Both the position numbers and the translations under genes were made by a program. Below, piece by piece: positions 33,731 to 43,362 of a stretch of 51,038 nucleotides of DNA (the first letter of the stretch is position 1; every line of letters begins with the position of its first letter). The notes under the pieces were generated by a model. That model had not been told where the DNA came from. It saw nothing but the letters and a program-made list of their open reading frames with translations, and ran no database searches. The stretch comes from Reyranella sp. Its GTDB lineage: Bacteria; Pseudomonadota; Alphaproteobacteria; Reyranellales; Reyranellaceae. The stretch lies in contig NZ_SCUT01000022.1 of assembly GCF_004297265.1 (NCBI RefSeq), positions 1 to 51,038 of the forward strand, written 5' to 3'.

Positions 33731-34542
33731 GCGAGTTCCGCGCGGATCTGTTCGGCGAAATAATAGGTGATGTGCCGCTTGTAGGCGGCCGATCCATGCA
33801 CGTCCTGGAAGTAGCCGTCGGCAGGCAGCCGCTCGTCGATCGCCCGACGCAGCGCGGTAGCGGTCGGCGTGCGGTCGAAGCGCAGGTGCACGGGGCGCGG
33901 CGTCGCCGCGGTAATGGTCAGGAGGAAGTCTGTTCCGTCGTCATTGACCGTCGCGACGATCAGGGCCGCCGAGCGGCCGAGACGGGTGAGGGACATCTGC
34001 CGCATGGCATAGCGCTTGGCGAGTGCCGTCGCCGGCAGGTGGATGGAACGCAGCAGTTCGCCCGGCTGCAGGACGTTCTTGTGATTGCCCGTCACGAAGT
34101 CGACGACGGGAACGGTCCGGGGCGCGCCGTCTCGCGGCCACAGCGTGCAACCCCCCTCGAGCGCGGCCGTGAGCGAGATCATGGCGCCGGCCGGCAGCGA
34201 CATCACGATGTTCCCGCCAATCGTGGCCGCGTTCCAGATCTTGAATGACATCAGGAAGGCGTCGATACAGTCGCGGAACAGGGGCACCGCCGTCCACCCG
34301 GCCGGACCCTTGAAGGCATGCAGGTCGGCCACGCGGCAGGTCGCGGCGATCTCGAGACCTTCCGACGTCGCGATGAGCGGCGTCCAGCCCAGCGAATCGA
34401 GGTCGATCAGCGTATCGGTCGCGACCTGCGGCTCGGAGAAGAGCCAGGTGCCGCCGGCCAACCACGCGTAGTTGGGCCGCCAGGCGCCGATTTCACCGGT
34501 GGAGGTGGGCCGGCGAACCTCGGCGATGGTGTTGAGGTTCAT
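33727..34542 (-). CDS. Molybdenum hydroxylase FAD subunit (CoxM type)
   Basis: A 271-residue FAD-binding subunit that passes electrons from the 2Fe-2S clusters to NAD+ or another acceptor. The two glycine-rich FAD contacts are visible: AWLAGGTWLFSE near residue 26, replacing the common AGGT(D/S)L, and WNAATIGGNIVMSLPAGAM near residue 103. The C-terminal CO-dehydrogenase-flavoprotein domain follows (RLGRSAALIVATV). It is the first gene of the operon; its stop overlaps the ATG of the fused subunit by four bases. It lies 7 bp after the multicopper oxidase gene. Confidence 0.88.
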   Translation of the reverse strand: MNLNTIAEVRRPTSTGEIGAWRPNYAWLAGGTWLFSEPQVATDTLIDLDSLGWTPLIATSEGLEIAATCRVADLHAFKGPAGWTAVPLFRDCIDAFLMSFKIWNAATIGGNIVMSLPAGAMISLTAALEGGCTLWPRDGAPRTVPVVDFVTGNHKNVLQPGELLRSIHLPATALAKRYAMRQMSLTRLGRSAALIVATVNDDGTDFLLTITAATPRPVHLRFDRTPTATALRRAIDERLPADGYFQDVHGSAAYKRHITYYFAEQIRAELA

Positions 34543-34549
34543 CGGAGCA

Positions 34550-36211
34550 TCATTCCTTGTAGACCTCGACGGTCTGCATCATGCCCATCTCCTCATGGTT
34601 CATCATGTGGCAGTGGAGCATGAAGATTCCGGTGTAATCGAGGAAGCGGGAGCGGAAGACGACGCTGCCGCCCTTGCGTTCCACGACGACGGAATCGCGC
34701 CACACCAGGTCCTTCTGCGGCACGCCGTTGATCTGCGTCACCTGGAAGGGATTGGTATGGATGTGGAAGACGTGATCGTCGTGCTCGTGGGTGTTGACGA
34801 TCGTCCATTCCTCGACGGTGCCCAGCTTCACCCGCTGGTCGATGCGGCTCGGATCGAAACTCTTGCCGTCGATCAGGAAGCTGAATTCCTGCCAATGGCC
34901 GGCCGCGTCGGCTTCCGGCGAGGTCGCCGACAGGACAAGGGTCCGGGCGCCAGTCAGTTCGCCGTCCTTGATATCTTCCAGCGGCGGCTTGGGCAGCCGC
35001 GCGGGCAGCTTCATCGGCAAGGGGTCGCCGGAAACGACGACACGGGCCAGCGGGCCGATGGGCGAAGGATGGCCCTGGTCGTAGGGCAGGGCGCGGAACT
35101 CGTAGGTGCCGGGCGCGCCGGCCTGCACGAGGATGTCGGCGCGCTGGCCCGGCGCGAACAGGAGCGTCTTGAGGGACTGCATGTCGCGCAGCGCGATGCC
35201 GTCATAGGCGATGACGTTGAGATCGTGCTTTTCCAGTTCGAGGAGCATGTCGTCCTGGTACTGCGAGCCGACCAGGCGCCAGCGCTGTACTTCGCCCGGG
35301 CGCATCTCGATCGTCGGTCGCCGCTGGCCGTTGATCGCCAGGAAGCGGGTCGCCGTCTCGGGGAACAGGGTCGAGAAGTCCTCGATCATGCCGAAGGCGT
35401 CGAACACGACCTGCGACAGGAGCATCACGCGCTCCCGCGCAGCGGCGATCTCGGGCACGTCCGCGAAGTCGCCCTCGACGATGATGGCGCCCGACATGCC
35501 GCTGGCCATCTGGACGTCGGCGCCGCCGTGGTGATGCGGGTGGTACCAGTAGGTGCCGCTCGTATGGTCCTTCGGCAGCGTGATCTCGATATCGTACTTC
35601 TTGCCGGGCCGCATGGAACGCATGACGTTATCGGCTATGCCGCTTGGGCTGCAGTGCGCGCCGTGGAAATGGAAGTTCGTGTTGTTGAACTGGTGCGGGA
35701 TCGTGATGTCAGCCGGCAGGGGATCCCGGTGGGGCGGGAGCTCGTTGGTCAGCCGGATCTTCAGCGTCTCGCCAGGCTTCATGCGCAGGGTGGGCCCGTA
35801 TGGGGCGCCCTCATAGCTGCGCATGTAGAGCCGCCGCCCGCCGATATCCTTGTAGGCGTAGCGGCAGGACAGGGTCGTCTGAAGCACGCCGTCAACCGAG
35901 CGCCTCACCTCGGGCTCGACCAGCGGCCGATCCATTGCAGGTGGCACGGGCTCGACGACGGGGCCGGGGTCGAGCCCCATGCCGGAATGATCGTGGTGTG
36001 GGCGCGATGCGGGTCGTGGTTGCGCCTGGGCCTGCTGCACCGGCCTCGGCGCTGACGGTGGCGCTGCCTCGTGGTGCTGCGCTTCAGCCGTCCGGGACAG
36101 GAGCAGGGCAGCACCGGCCGCGGTGCCGCCGTTCAGCAGACGCCGCCTGGGCAATGCTGTCCCTACCGGACGGTGCTCATCCAGACCGTCCTGCCCTGAA
36201 GTCCTGTCCAC
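34550..36211 (-). CDS. Multicopper oxidase, Tat-exported
   Basis: A 553-residue periplasmic oxidase of the laccase/CueO/SpoA class. A Tat-like signal (PRRRLLNGGTAAGAALLLS) is followed by a His/Pro-rich linker. The copper ligands are all present: HFHGAH, WYHPHHHGG, HVFHIHTNPFQV and the type 1 site HCHMMNHEEMGMM with an axial Met. It couples one-electron oxidation of substrates (metals, phenols) to reduction of oxygen to water. The start is GTG with GGGAGG upstream. It lies between the molybdenum hydroxylase operon and hemP, so an iron- or copper-related role is possible but not shown. Confidence 0.93.
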   Translation of the reverse strand: MDRTSGQDGLDEHRPVGTALPRRRLLNGGTAAGAALLLSRTAEAQHHEAAPPSAPRPVQQAQAQPRPASRPHHDHSGMGLDPGPVVEPVPPAMDRPLVEPEVRRSVDGVLQTTLSCRYAYKDIGGRRLYMRSYEGAPYGPTLRMKPGETLKIRLTNELPPHRDPLPADITIPHQFNNTNFHFHGAHCSPSGIADNVMRSMRPGKKYDIEITLPKDHTSGTYWYHPHHHGGADVQMASGMSGAIIVEGDFADVPEIAAARERVMLLSQVVFDAFGMIEDFSTLFPETATRFLAINGQRRPTIEMRPGEVQRWRLVGSQYQDDMLLELEKHDLNVIAYDGIALRDMQSLKTLLFAPGQRADILVQAGAPGTYEFRALPYDQGHPSPIGPLARVVVSGDPLPMKLPARLPKPPLEDIKDGELTGARTLVLSATSPEADAAGHWQEFSFLIDGKSFDPSRIDQRVKLGTVEEWTIVNTHEHDDHVFHIHTNPFQVTQINGVPQKDLVWRDSVVVERKGGSVVFRSRFLDYTGIFMLHCHMMNHEEMGMMQTVEVYKE

Positions 36212-36289
36212 CCTGTGCCTCCCCCGACCATCTCCCCGGGGGAGAGACTAGCACCTCCGGGGACGGCGGGCAGGTTGCAACGGGAAAGT

Positions 36290-36472
36290 CTATTTCGTGA
36301 GGATCAGCTTCTCGGAAGCGGTCACGCGCAGGCGGTAAGTGCTGGCGCCGTGGCGGATGAGAAGCTCGCGGCGACCGGCCATGAGCTGGCTGCTTTCGAT
36401 GCTGTCGGCGTCGCGCTCGGGCTTTGTACGGGAAGCGTCACCTGCCGAATGCAGCTGCATCATCTGAGTCAT
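36290..36472 (-). CDS. hemP: Hemin uptake protein HemP
   Basis: A 60-residue protein. The C-terminal half (RRELLIRHGASTYRLRV, then TASEKLILTK) matches the HemP family signature, while the first 30 residues are polar and variable. HemP is a small regulator or accessory of hemin uptake, usually iron-repressed and placed ahead of hemin receptor genes; here none follows. Upstream (36491-36528) lie three TTGCAA/TGCAA half-sites that look like an iron-responsive operator. It sits between the multicopper oxidase and the BisC-type gene in the same direction. Confidence 0.85.
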   Translation of the reverse strand: MTQMMQLHSAGDASRTKPERDADSIESSQLMAGRRELLIRHGASTYRLRVTASEKLILTK

Positions 36473-36490
36473 CTTCGCCTCGCGGGTTAA

Positions 36491-36528
36491 TTGCAAGTCA
36501 CTCGCATTTGCAGACAAGCCGCTTGCAA
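36491..36528 (-). promoter_or_regulatory. Probable iron-responsive operator upstream of hemP
   Basis: TTGCAAG (36491-36497) and CTTGCAA (36522-36528) are a perfect 7-bp inverted repeat, and a third TGCA half-site occurs near 36508-36512. On the minus strand this reads TGCAA-N11-TTGCA plus an outer copy. TGCAA-type inverted repeats are used by Fur/Mur-family regulators in Alphaproteobacteria. It lies 19 bp upstream of hemP, a gene normally under iron control. Which regulator binds is inferred. Confidence 0.5.
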
Positions 36529-36561
36529 TGTCAATGGCCAAGCGAGGCGAGAGAAGCGATT

Positions 36562-38859
36562 TCAGCGAGCCGTGAAGGCTGGCAACTGGTGTGCCGTCAC
36601 TGCCGGAGCAGCGCCGTCGAAGCGCTCGATCTCGACCAGGCAGGTCTGCGCGATGCAGCCCTGGCTGAGCTTCGAGGCGCCGATGTCGAGTGTCAGCGCG
36701 TTGGGATTGCCGTGCTTCTCCAGAGGCGTGTTCGAACCGGAATCCTGCGGGTCGAACCAGGCGCCGGTCGAGAGGCGCACCACGCCGCGGCGGATGCGGT
36801 CCGTCAGCCGGGCCGAGGCGAGGCAGGCGCCGCGGTCGTTGAAGACGCGCAGCAGGTCGCCGTCGGCGATGCCGCGCGCGGCGGCGTCTTCCGGGTGCAT
36901 CGTGACCGGCTGGCGGCCCTTCACCTTGGTCGCCTTGGCGTGCGGGCTGTGGTCGAGCTGGCTGTGCAGCTTGTCGGCCGGCTGGTCGGAGAGCATGTGC
37001 AGCGGATAGCGCTCGGCCTTCTTCGAGCCGAGCCACTCGATCGGCTCCATCCAGACCGCATGGCCGGGACAGTCGTCGTAGCCGAACGAGGCGATCTTCT
37101 CGGAGAAGATCTCGATCTTGCCCGACGGTGTCCGGAGCGGATTCCCGGCCGGATCGGCGCGGAACTTCGCGAGCATCACGGGCTCGGTGTTCTCACCCGG
37201 CACCTTGGCGATGCCGGCTTCCCAGAATTCCTCGAACGAGGGCAAAGGCACGCCCATCTTGGCCGACTTCTGCCGCCCTTCCTCGTACATGTGAGCGAGC
37301 CACTGCATCTCGTCGCGGCCTTCGGTGTAGACGTCGGCGGCCCCGAGACGGCGCGTGATCTCCGAGAAGATCCAGTAGTCGTCGCGCGCCTCGCCGATCG
37401 GCTCGCGCGCCTTCTTCATGGCGATCAGGTAGGGCTCGCGGCGCGCATAGCCGATATCGTTGCGCTCGAGGCCGGTGGTCGCGGGCAGCACGATGTCGGC
37501 CATCTTCGCCGCCGGCGTCCAGAACTGCTCGTTGAAGATGATGGTCTCGGGCTTCTGCCACGCGACCCGCAGCCGGTTGAGATCCTGGTGATGATGGAAC
37601 GGGTTGCCGCCGGCCCAGTAGATCAGCTTGATGTCGGGGTAGGTGATGTCGCGGCCGTTGTAGGAAACCTTGCCGCCCGGATTGAGCAGCATGTCGGTAA
37701 AGCGCGCGACGGGGATGAAGTCGGAGACGGCGTTGGTGCCCTGCGACAGGGTCGGGCCCGCAAGCAGCGCTCCAGTGCTGCCCATGCCGTTGGTCGGGCC
37801 ATAGCTCGCACCGAATCCACCGCCCGGCAGCCCGATCTGCCCCAGCATGCAGGCCAAGGTCACCAGTGCCCAGAACGGCTGCTCGCCGTGATGCGAGCGT
37901 TGAAGCGACCAGTTGATGTTCACCGTGGTGCGGGTCGCCGCCATCTCGCGCGCGAGTGCGCGGATGCGCACGGCGGAGATGCCGGTGATCTTCTCGGCCC
38001 ATTCCGGGGTCTTGTCCGCCAGCGACGGGGCGAACTTGTCGAAGCCCACGGTGCAGCGGTCGAGGAAATCCCGGTCGTAAAGCTTCTCGGTGTGGAGCAC
38101 ATGGCAGAGCGCCAGGATCATCGCGGCGTCGGTGTTCGGCCGAATCGCCAGCCATTCGATGTCGCCGCCGGTGTCGAGGTCCTCGGCGGTCGGTGTGATG
38201 TTGATGAAGCGGACGCCCTTGGCACGCATGCCGTAGAGGCCGTCCTTGAGGCGATGCACCATCGCGCCCCCGGCGCTGATCTGCGCGTTCTTGTGCGGCG
38301 CGCCGCCGAAGGTGACGAACAGCTTGCAGTGCTCGGCCAGCACCTCCCACGTCGTGTGCATCGCCATCATGTCTTCCATGCTGGCCAGGATGTGCGGCAT
38401 CAGCACGCGCGCTGCGCCCAGGCTGTAGGAATCCTGGTGGCGCACATAGCCGCCGAGCGCATTCAGGAAGCGATGGACCTGGCTCTGGGCGTGATGGAAG
38501 CGACCCGCGCTCGACCAGCCGTAGGAGCCGCCGAAGATTGCGCGGTTCGAGTGCGCGTCCTTCACACGCTTCAGTTCGCCGGCGATCCTGTCGAGCGCTT
38601 CGTCCCACGGCACCTCGACGAAGGGTTCCTGTCCGCGCTTGTCGGTCGAGGCGCCCGGGCCCTTTTCCAGCCAGCTCTTGCGGAAGGACGGCCGGCGGAC
38701 GCGCATCCTCGCCACCTCGTCGGACAGCATGTGCAGGCCGATCGGCGAGGGATCGGGATCCTTGGAGAAGGGATGTAGTTTCGTCGCCTGGCCCTTGTCG
38801 TCGTATTCGACTTCGTAGACGCCCCAGTGGGCGGCGGTCAGGGTACGCTGATGGGTCAT
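36562..38859 (-). CDS. bisC: Molybdopterin oxidoreductase, BisC/TorA (biotin/TMAO sulfoxide reductase) type
   Basis: A 765-residue DMSO reductase-family enzyme with bis-MGD. No 4Fe-4S motif precedes the core, and the Mo ligand is a serine (DSYSLGAA), so it belongs to the BisC/TorA/DorA group. GGSYGWSSAGRFHHAQSQ is typical of BisC. There is no Tat signal (MTHQRTLTAAHWG), which places it in the cytoplasm and favours a biotin- or methionine-sulfoxide reductase over a respiratory TMAO reductase. The gene symbol is by similarity. It is 7 bp downstream of the threonine aldolase gene, with which it may form an operon. Confidence 0.88.
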   Translation of the reverse strand: MTHQRTLTAAHWGVYEVEYDDKGQATKLHPFSKDPDPSPIGLHMLSDEVARMRVRRPSFRKSWLEKGPGASTDKRGQEPFVEVPWDEALDRIAGELKRVKDAHSNRAIFGGSYGWSSAGRFHHAQSQVHRFLNALGGYVRHQDSYSLGAARVLMPHILASMEDMMAMHTTWEVLAEHCKLFVTFGGAPHKNAQISAGGAMVHRLKDGLYGMRAKGVRFINITPTAEDLDTGGDIEWLAIRPNTDAAMILALCHVLHTEKLYDRDFLDRCTVGFDKFAPSLADKTPEWAEKITGISAVRIRALAREMAATRTTVNINWSLQRSHHGEQPFWALVTLACMLGQIGLPGGGFGASYGPTNGMGSTGALLAGPTLSQGTNAVSDFIPVARFTDMLLNPGGKVSYNGRDITYPDIKLIYWAGGNPFHHHQDLNRLRVAWQKPETIIFNEQFWTPAAKMADIVLPATTGLERNDIGYARREPYLIAMKKAREPIGEARDDYWIFSEITRRLGAADVYTEGRDEMQWLAHMYEEGRQKSAKMGVPLPSFEEFWEAGIAKVPGENTEPVMLAKFRADPAGNPLRTPSGKIEIFSEKIASFGYDDCPGHAVWMEPIEWLGSKKAERYPLHMLSDQPADKLHSQLDHSPHAKATKVKGRQPVTMHPEDAAARGIADGDLLRVFNDRGACLASARLTDRIRRGVVRLSTGAWFDPQDSGSNTPLEKHGNPNALTLDIGASKLSQGCIAQTCLVEIERFDGAAPAVTAHQLPAFTAR

Positions 38860-38866
38860 GGGACGC

Positions 38867-39916
38867 TCACGCTGCTTTCTTGGCGATACTCAGGAAGCGG
38901 TCGACGGTCGTCTGCTCGGTGTCGAAGGCCGTGACGAGGCGGTAGGCCCGCTCGCCCGGCCGGTCCGACGGCCAGGGGTGATACTGCGCCCCTGCCGCCT
39001 GCAGCGCATCATGCATGTGCGCAGGCAGAATGACGAAGATTTCGTTGGCATGTACGGGATAGAGAAGCTGGGTGCCCTTGAGCGTCGTCAGACCGGCGAC
39101 CAGTCGGCGCGCCATCGTGTTGGCGTGACTGGCGTTGGCGAGCCACAGGCCGTCGGTCAGGTAGGCCTCGAGCTGGGCCGACAGGAACCGCATCTTGGAA
39201 AAGAGATGGCCGGCGCGCTTGCGGCGGAATTCGAATTCGCGGGCGAGGTCCGGATCGAAGAACACCACGACTTCGGCAGCCAGGGCGCCGTTCTTGGTGG
39301 CGCCGAGACTCAGCACGTCGACGCCCGCCATCCAGGACAGCTCGGCCGCCGAGCAGCCGACGAAGGCGAGGGCGTTCGCGAAGCGCGCGCCGTCCATGTG
39401 GAGCTTGAGTCCATGGCGGTGCGCCGTCGTGGCGATCGAGGCGACCTCGTCGGGACCGTAGACGGTGCCGCATTCCGTGGCCTGGGTGATGCTGACGGCG
39501 GCCGGCTGGGGATGGTGCACGACGCCGTAGACCGGCTGGGCCAGCGCTTCGGCGAGCTTCTTCTGGTCGATCTTGCCGGCGGGGCCGGGAAGGGGGGAGA
39601 GCTTGGCGCCCGAGGTGAAGAACTCCGGCGCGTTGGCCTCATCGACGACGATATGCGCCTCGGCGTGGCAGTAGATCGAACCCCAGGACGGTGTGCAGCA
39701 GGACAGCGCCAGCGAGTTGGCGGCCGTGCCGGTTGCAACCGGGAACGCCACGAGGTCGGGCTTCTCGAAGATGTCGCGCAGGCGGCGCTCGACCCGGTGC
39801 GTCCAGTCGTCGGCGCCATAGGAGGGGGCCGTGCTGCCACCGGAGAAGGCCCGCATCACTGCCTCGAGGATACCGGGATGCGCGCCCACTTCGTTGTCGC
39901 TGCGGAAATTCATCAA
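38867..39916 (-). CDS. ltaE: Low-specificity L-threonine aldolase
   Basis: PLP enzyme splitting threonine or allo-threonine to glycine and acetaldehyde. The 349 residues include FRSDNEVGAHPGILEAV, GTAANSLAL, the HMDGARFANAL Asp region and the Schiff-base Lys in SLGATKNGAL. Its first codons are two ATGs, so the start is either 39916 or 39913. It converges with nothing and is the first gene of a minus-strand run leading into the BisC-type gene. Confidence 0.92.
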   Translation of the reverse strand: MMNFRSDNEVGAHPGILEAVMRAFSGGSTAPSYGADDWTHRVERRLRDIFEKPDLVAFPVATGTAANSLALSCCTPSWGSIYCHAEAHIVVDEANAPEFFTSGAKLSPLPGPAGKIDQKKLAEALAQPVYGVVHHPQPAAVSITQATECGTVYGPDEVASIATTAHRHGLKLHMDGARFANALAFVGCSAAELSWMAGVDVLSLGATKNGALAAEVVVFFDPDLAREFEFRRKRAGHLFSKMRFLSAQLEAYLTDGLWLANASHANTMARRLVAGLTTLKGTQLLYPVHANEIFVILPAHMHDALQAAGAQYHPWPSDRPGERAYRLVTAFDTEQTTVDRFLSIAKKAA

Positions 39917-39943
39917 TCGTCCTCGTGCTGCGGCGTCGTTGTG

Positions 39944-40282
39944 CTAGCGGCCGGCGCCTGGCGGGAATTCGATCGTGCCCAGCAACGTGCCGCTGCGCGG
40001 GTCGACGACATAGGCGGAAGTGGGGCCGCCCTGGGTCTCGACATGCACGACGAGACGATCGCCGATGGCGGTCATCGAGACGATTCGGGCGCCGGATGGC
40101 AGAGCGATGCGCTCGGTGAAGCGGCCGCCTTCCGATGCTGGCGAACGGCCGGCGTTGGGCGTAGAGATGCGCCGGGCGATCTCGGCGACCGCGACGACGA
40201 AGCCCACCACGATCAGCAGGCCCATTACGATCACCAGCACCTTGAGCCAGAGTGGTGCAGAGGCCTGAGCAGGGGACGCCAA
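39944..40282 (-). CDS. Small membrane protein, DUF6476-like
   Basis: A 112-residue protein: short N-terminus, one transmembrane helix (LKVLVIVMGLLIVVGFVVAV, about 14-33), and a soluble C-terminal beta-rich domain (IALPSGARIVSMTAIGDRL, TSAYVVDPRSG). The layout resembles DUF6476 proteins of Alphaproteobacteria from memory. The proposed start is TTG at 40282 with GGAG at 40287-40290; no ATG is available near this point in frame. The opposite gene starts only nine bases away, so their 5' regions overlap. The open frame continues upstream antisense to the pseudouridine synthase, but that is not coding. Confidence 0.7.
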   Translation of the reverse strand: MASPAQASAPLWLKVLVIVMGLLIVVGFVVAVAEIARRISTPNAGRSPASEGGRFTERIALPSGARIVSMTAIGDRLVVHVETQGGPTSAYVVDPRSGTLLGTIEFPPGAGR

Positions 40283-40291
40283 GAAAACTCC

Positions 40292-41263
<972 letters not shown>

Positions 41264-41300
41264 ATCCCTAATACCCGAGGGGTTTACTCGGAATTATCTG

Positions 41301-41330
41301 TTGACCCGGGGCCATTCCGACTTCTACAGT
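41301..41330 (+). promoter_or_regulatory. Probable housekeeping promoter of rpoH
   Basis: TTGACC (41301-41306) and TACAGT (41325-41330) with an 18-bp spacer lie 76 bp before the rpoH ATG. It is a good sigma-70 match in the leader between the pseudouridine synthase gene and rpoH. Pattern evidence only. Confidence 0.5.
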
Positions 41331-41406
41331 CGGGTTTAGCAGTCGGGGGACGAGAGTGCTAAACGCTCGTTCACCGGCCATCCCGCGTACGAAAGGGGGA
41401 GTAGCC

Positions 41407-42330
41407 ATGAGTGCAGCCACCGCAAATCTTCCCGCCCTGCCGTCGTCTTTGACGCCTGAGGGCAATCTCAGCCGTTACCTGTCGGACATCCGGAAGTTTC
41501 CCCTGCTGGAGCCCCAGGAAGAATTCATGCTGGCCAAGCGCTGGCGCGAGCATGGAGACACGAAAGCCGCCCATCGCCTGGTCACCAGCCATTTGCGTCT
41601 CGTCGCCAAGATCGCCATGGGCTATCGCGGCTACGGCCTGCCGGTCGCCGAGCTCATTTCCGAGGGCAATGTCGGCATGATGCAGGCCGTGAAGCGGTTC
41701 GACCCGGACCGCGGCTTCCGCCTGGCCACCTATGCCATGTGGTGGATCCGCGCGTCGATCCAGGAATACATCCTGCACAGCTGGTCGCTCGTGAAGATGG
41801 GCACCACGGCGGCGCAGAAGAAGCTCTTCTTCAACCTGCGCAAGCTCAAGGGCCAGATGCAGGCCATCGAGGAGGGCGATCTGACGCCCGAGCAGGTGAC
41901 CAAGATCGCGACCCGCCTAGGTGTGCCCGAGGAGGAGGTGGTGAACATGAACCGCCGCCTCGCCGCGCCGGATTCGTCGCTCAACGCCCCGGTAAAGGCC
42001 GAGGGCGACATGGAGTGGCAGGACTGGCTGGTCGACGACTCGCCCAACCAGGAAGCCCGGCTGGGCGACAGCCAGGAGCTGGGCCAGCGCAAGGGCATGC
42101 TGGCCGCGGCGCTGAAGCAGCTCACCGACCGCGAGCGCCACATCATCGTGGAGCGTCGCCTGGTCGACGAGCCCAAGACGCTCGAGGACCTGTCGGCGAA
42201 GTACGGCATCAGCCGCGAGCGCGTGCGCCAGATCGAGGTGCGCGCCTTCGACAAGCTGCAGAAGGCCATGAAGAACATGGTCGTCGAGGCAGCCGCCCGG
42301 CCGAGCACTCAGCCGGCTGCGGCGCGGTAA
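41407..42330 (+). CDS. rpoH: RNA polymerase sigma-32 (heat-shock sigma factor)
   Basis: Directs RNA polymerase to heat-shock promoters. The 307 residues contain region 2 (GLPVAELISEGNVGMMQAVKRFDPDRGFRLATYAMWWIRASIQEY, seen across residues 78-122), the RpoH box-like QKKLFFNLRKLK near 136-147, and region 4 with the helix-turn-helix GISRERVRQIEVRAFDKLQ. The Q(R/K)KLFFNLR segment is diagnostic of RpoH. Start ATG at 41407 follows GGGGGAG. A strong terminator follows at 42374. Confidence 0.96.
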   Translation: MSAATANLPALPSSLTPEGNLSRYLSDIRKFPLLEPQEEFMLAKRWREHGDTKAAHRLVTSHLRLVAKIAMGYRGYGLPVAELISEGNVGMMQAVKRFDPDRGFRLATYAMWWIRASIQEYILHSWSLVKMGTTAAQKKLFFNLRKLKGQMQAIEEGDLTPEQVTKIATRLGVPEEEVVNMNRRLAAPDSSLNAPVKAEGDMEWQDWLVDDSPNQEARLGDSQELGQRKGMLAAALKQLTDRERHIIVERRLVDEPKTLEDLSAKYGISRERVRQIEVRAFDKLQKAMKNMVVEAAARPSTQPAAAR

Positions 42331-42373
42331 CCCTCACAAGGGTGGCCGAAGCCCGCCTTACAAGACCGCTTCC

Positions 42374-42408
42374 ACCGGCCGTCCAGCTCCGCTGTGACGG
42401 CCGGTTTT
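42374..42408 (+). terminator. Rho-independent terminator after rpoH
   Basis: ACCGGCCGTC (42374-42383) pairs perfectly with GACGGCCGGT (42396-42405) around a 12-base loop and is followed by TTTT (42405-42408). The stretch from 42409 to 42513 shows nothing else. Confidence 0.85.
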
Positions 42409-42513
42409 GATTGGGACTAGTAACGCACCTCGGCCCGGGTTGGGCTGTGTAGAGGCGAGACGCTCTGGGCGCCATCCACCCTGCCGGGTGCCATCAGGTG
42501 CCGCCTCTGGCAC

Positions 42514-43362
42514 TCACGCTTCTTGGCAGGCCGCCACGAAAGCCATCAGTTCACGGTTGAAACGCGGGGCGTCTTCGCAGAAGGGTGAGTGGCCGCAGTC
42601 TTCGAACCACGACAGTGTCGCGTGCGGCACGATCGCTGCCACCGCTTCCGCGGCAGCTGGCAAAACGACCGTGTCAGCGCGGCCGTGCGTAATCAGAACA
42701 GGTACCCGGAGGTTTGCGAGCGAAGCGCGCGTGGCGGTGGCCTCGGTCGACCAGCCGCCGATTGCCCGGCGCACGGCCGCCGGCACCTTCATGTTGTAGG
42801 CCAGCGCTTTTCGAAACGAGTGCTCATCAGGCTTGCGACCGTAGCAGCCATCGAGAAAGGCGATGGCCGCCTCGATCTCGCCAGCGAGAGACAATTCTTC
42901 CGGCAGCGGTTTCGCCGCCGACGGGCCGCGAAAGTGCGGCTCCTCGATCACCTGCGAGGCAACGAAGTTCACGCCACCCAGCCGGCCATCGCCGTAAGTC
43001 ATCAGGTACTGGCGGATGATTCGTCCACCCATCGACCAGCCCACCAGAACGGGCCGCGCGAGCTCCTTTGCCGATAGCACTGCGGCGATGTCGTCTGCCC
43101 AGACCCGGTTTCCGCGGTATGCGGCGGGATCGGTTGGTTGAGCGGAGCTGCCGTGACCGCGCATGTCGAAAGCGACGACACGGCAGTGGCTGGCGAGCGC
43201 GCTGCGAACCTGCGGCTCAAAGCAAAGGTGAGATTGCGCGAACCCGTGTATCAGCACGATTTCGGGTCCTGACGGGTCTCCCCATTCGTAGACGGCGAGA
43301 TGGGTGCCGTCGGGGGCGCGGACGTCGCTCCGCCCCCCCTCGGGCATAAGTGCAGGCGTCAT
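42514..43362 (-). CDS. Alpha/beta hydrolase
   Basis: A 282-residue serine hydrolase of unknown substrate. The oxyanion HGFAQSH, nucleophile elbow GWSMGG, acidic HGRADTVV and catalytic His in CGHSPFCED are present in order. The ATG at 43362 overlaps the TGA of the upstream solute-binding protein (ATGA), so translation is coupled, and an imported substrate may be hydrolysed by this enzyme. No signal peptide is seen, so it acts in the cytoplasm. It is controlled indirectly by the LacI-type operator upstream of the binding-protein gene. Confidence 0.9.
   Translation of the reverse strand: MTPALMPEGGRSDVRAPDGTHLAVYEWGDPSGPEIVLIHGFAQSHLCFEPQVRSALASHCRVVAFDMRGHGSSAQPTDPAAYRGNRVWADDIAAVLSAKELARPVLVGWSMGGRIIRQYLMTYGDGRLGGVNFVASQVIEEPHFRGPSAAKPLPEELSLAGEIEAAIAFLDGCYGRKPDEHSFRKALAYNMKVPAAVRRAIGGWSTEATATRASLANLRVPVLITHGRADTVVLPAAAEAVAAIVPHATLSWFEDCGHSPFCEDAPRFNRELMAFVAACQEA

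Noticed and set aside
36424..38778. A very long open frame antisense to the BisC-type gene
   Set aside because: It lies opposite a gene with complete family motifs, has no recognisable domain, and arises from the codon bias of GC-rich DNA. The same holds for long antisense frames at 31010-32638, 6081-8024, 13727-15157 and 15157-16473.
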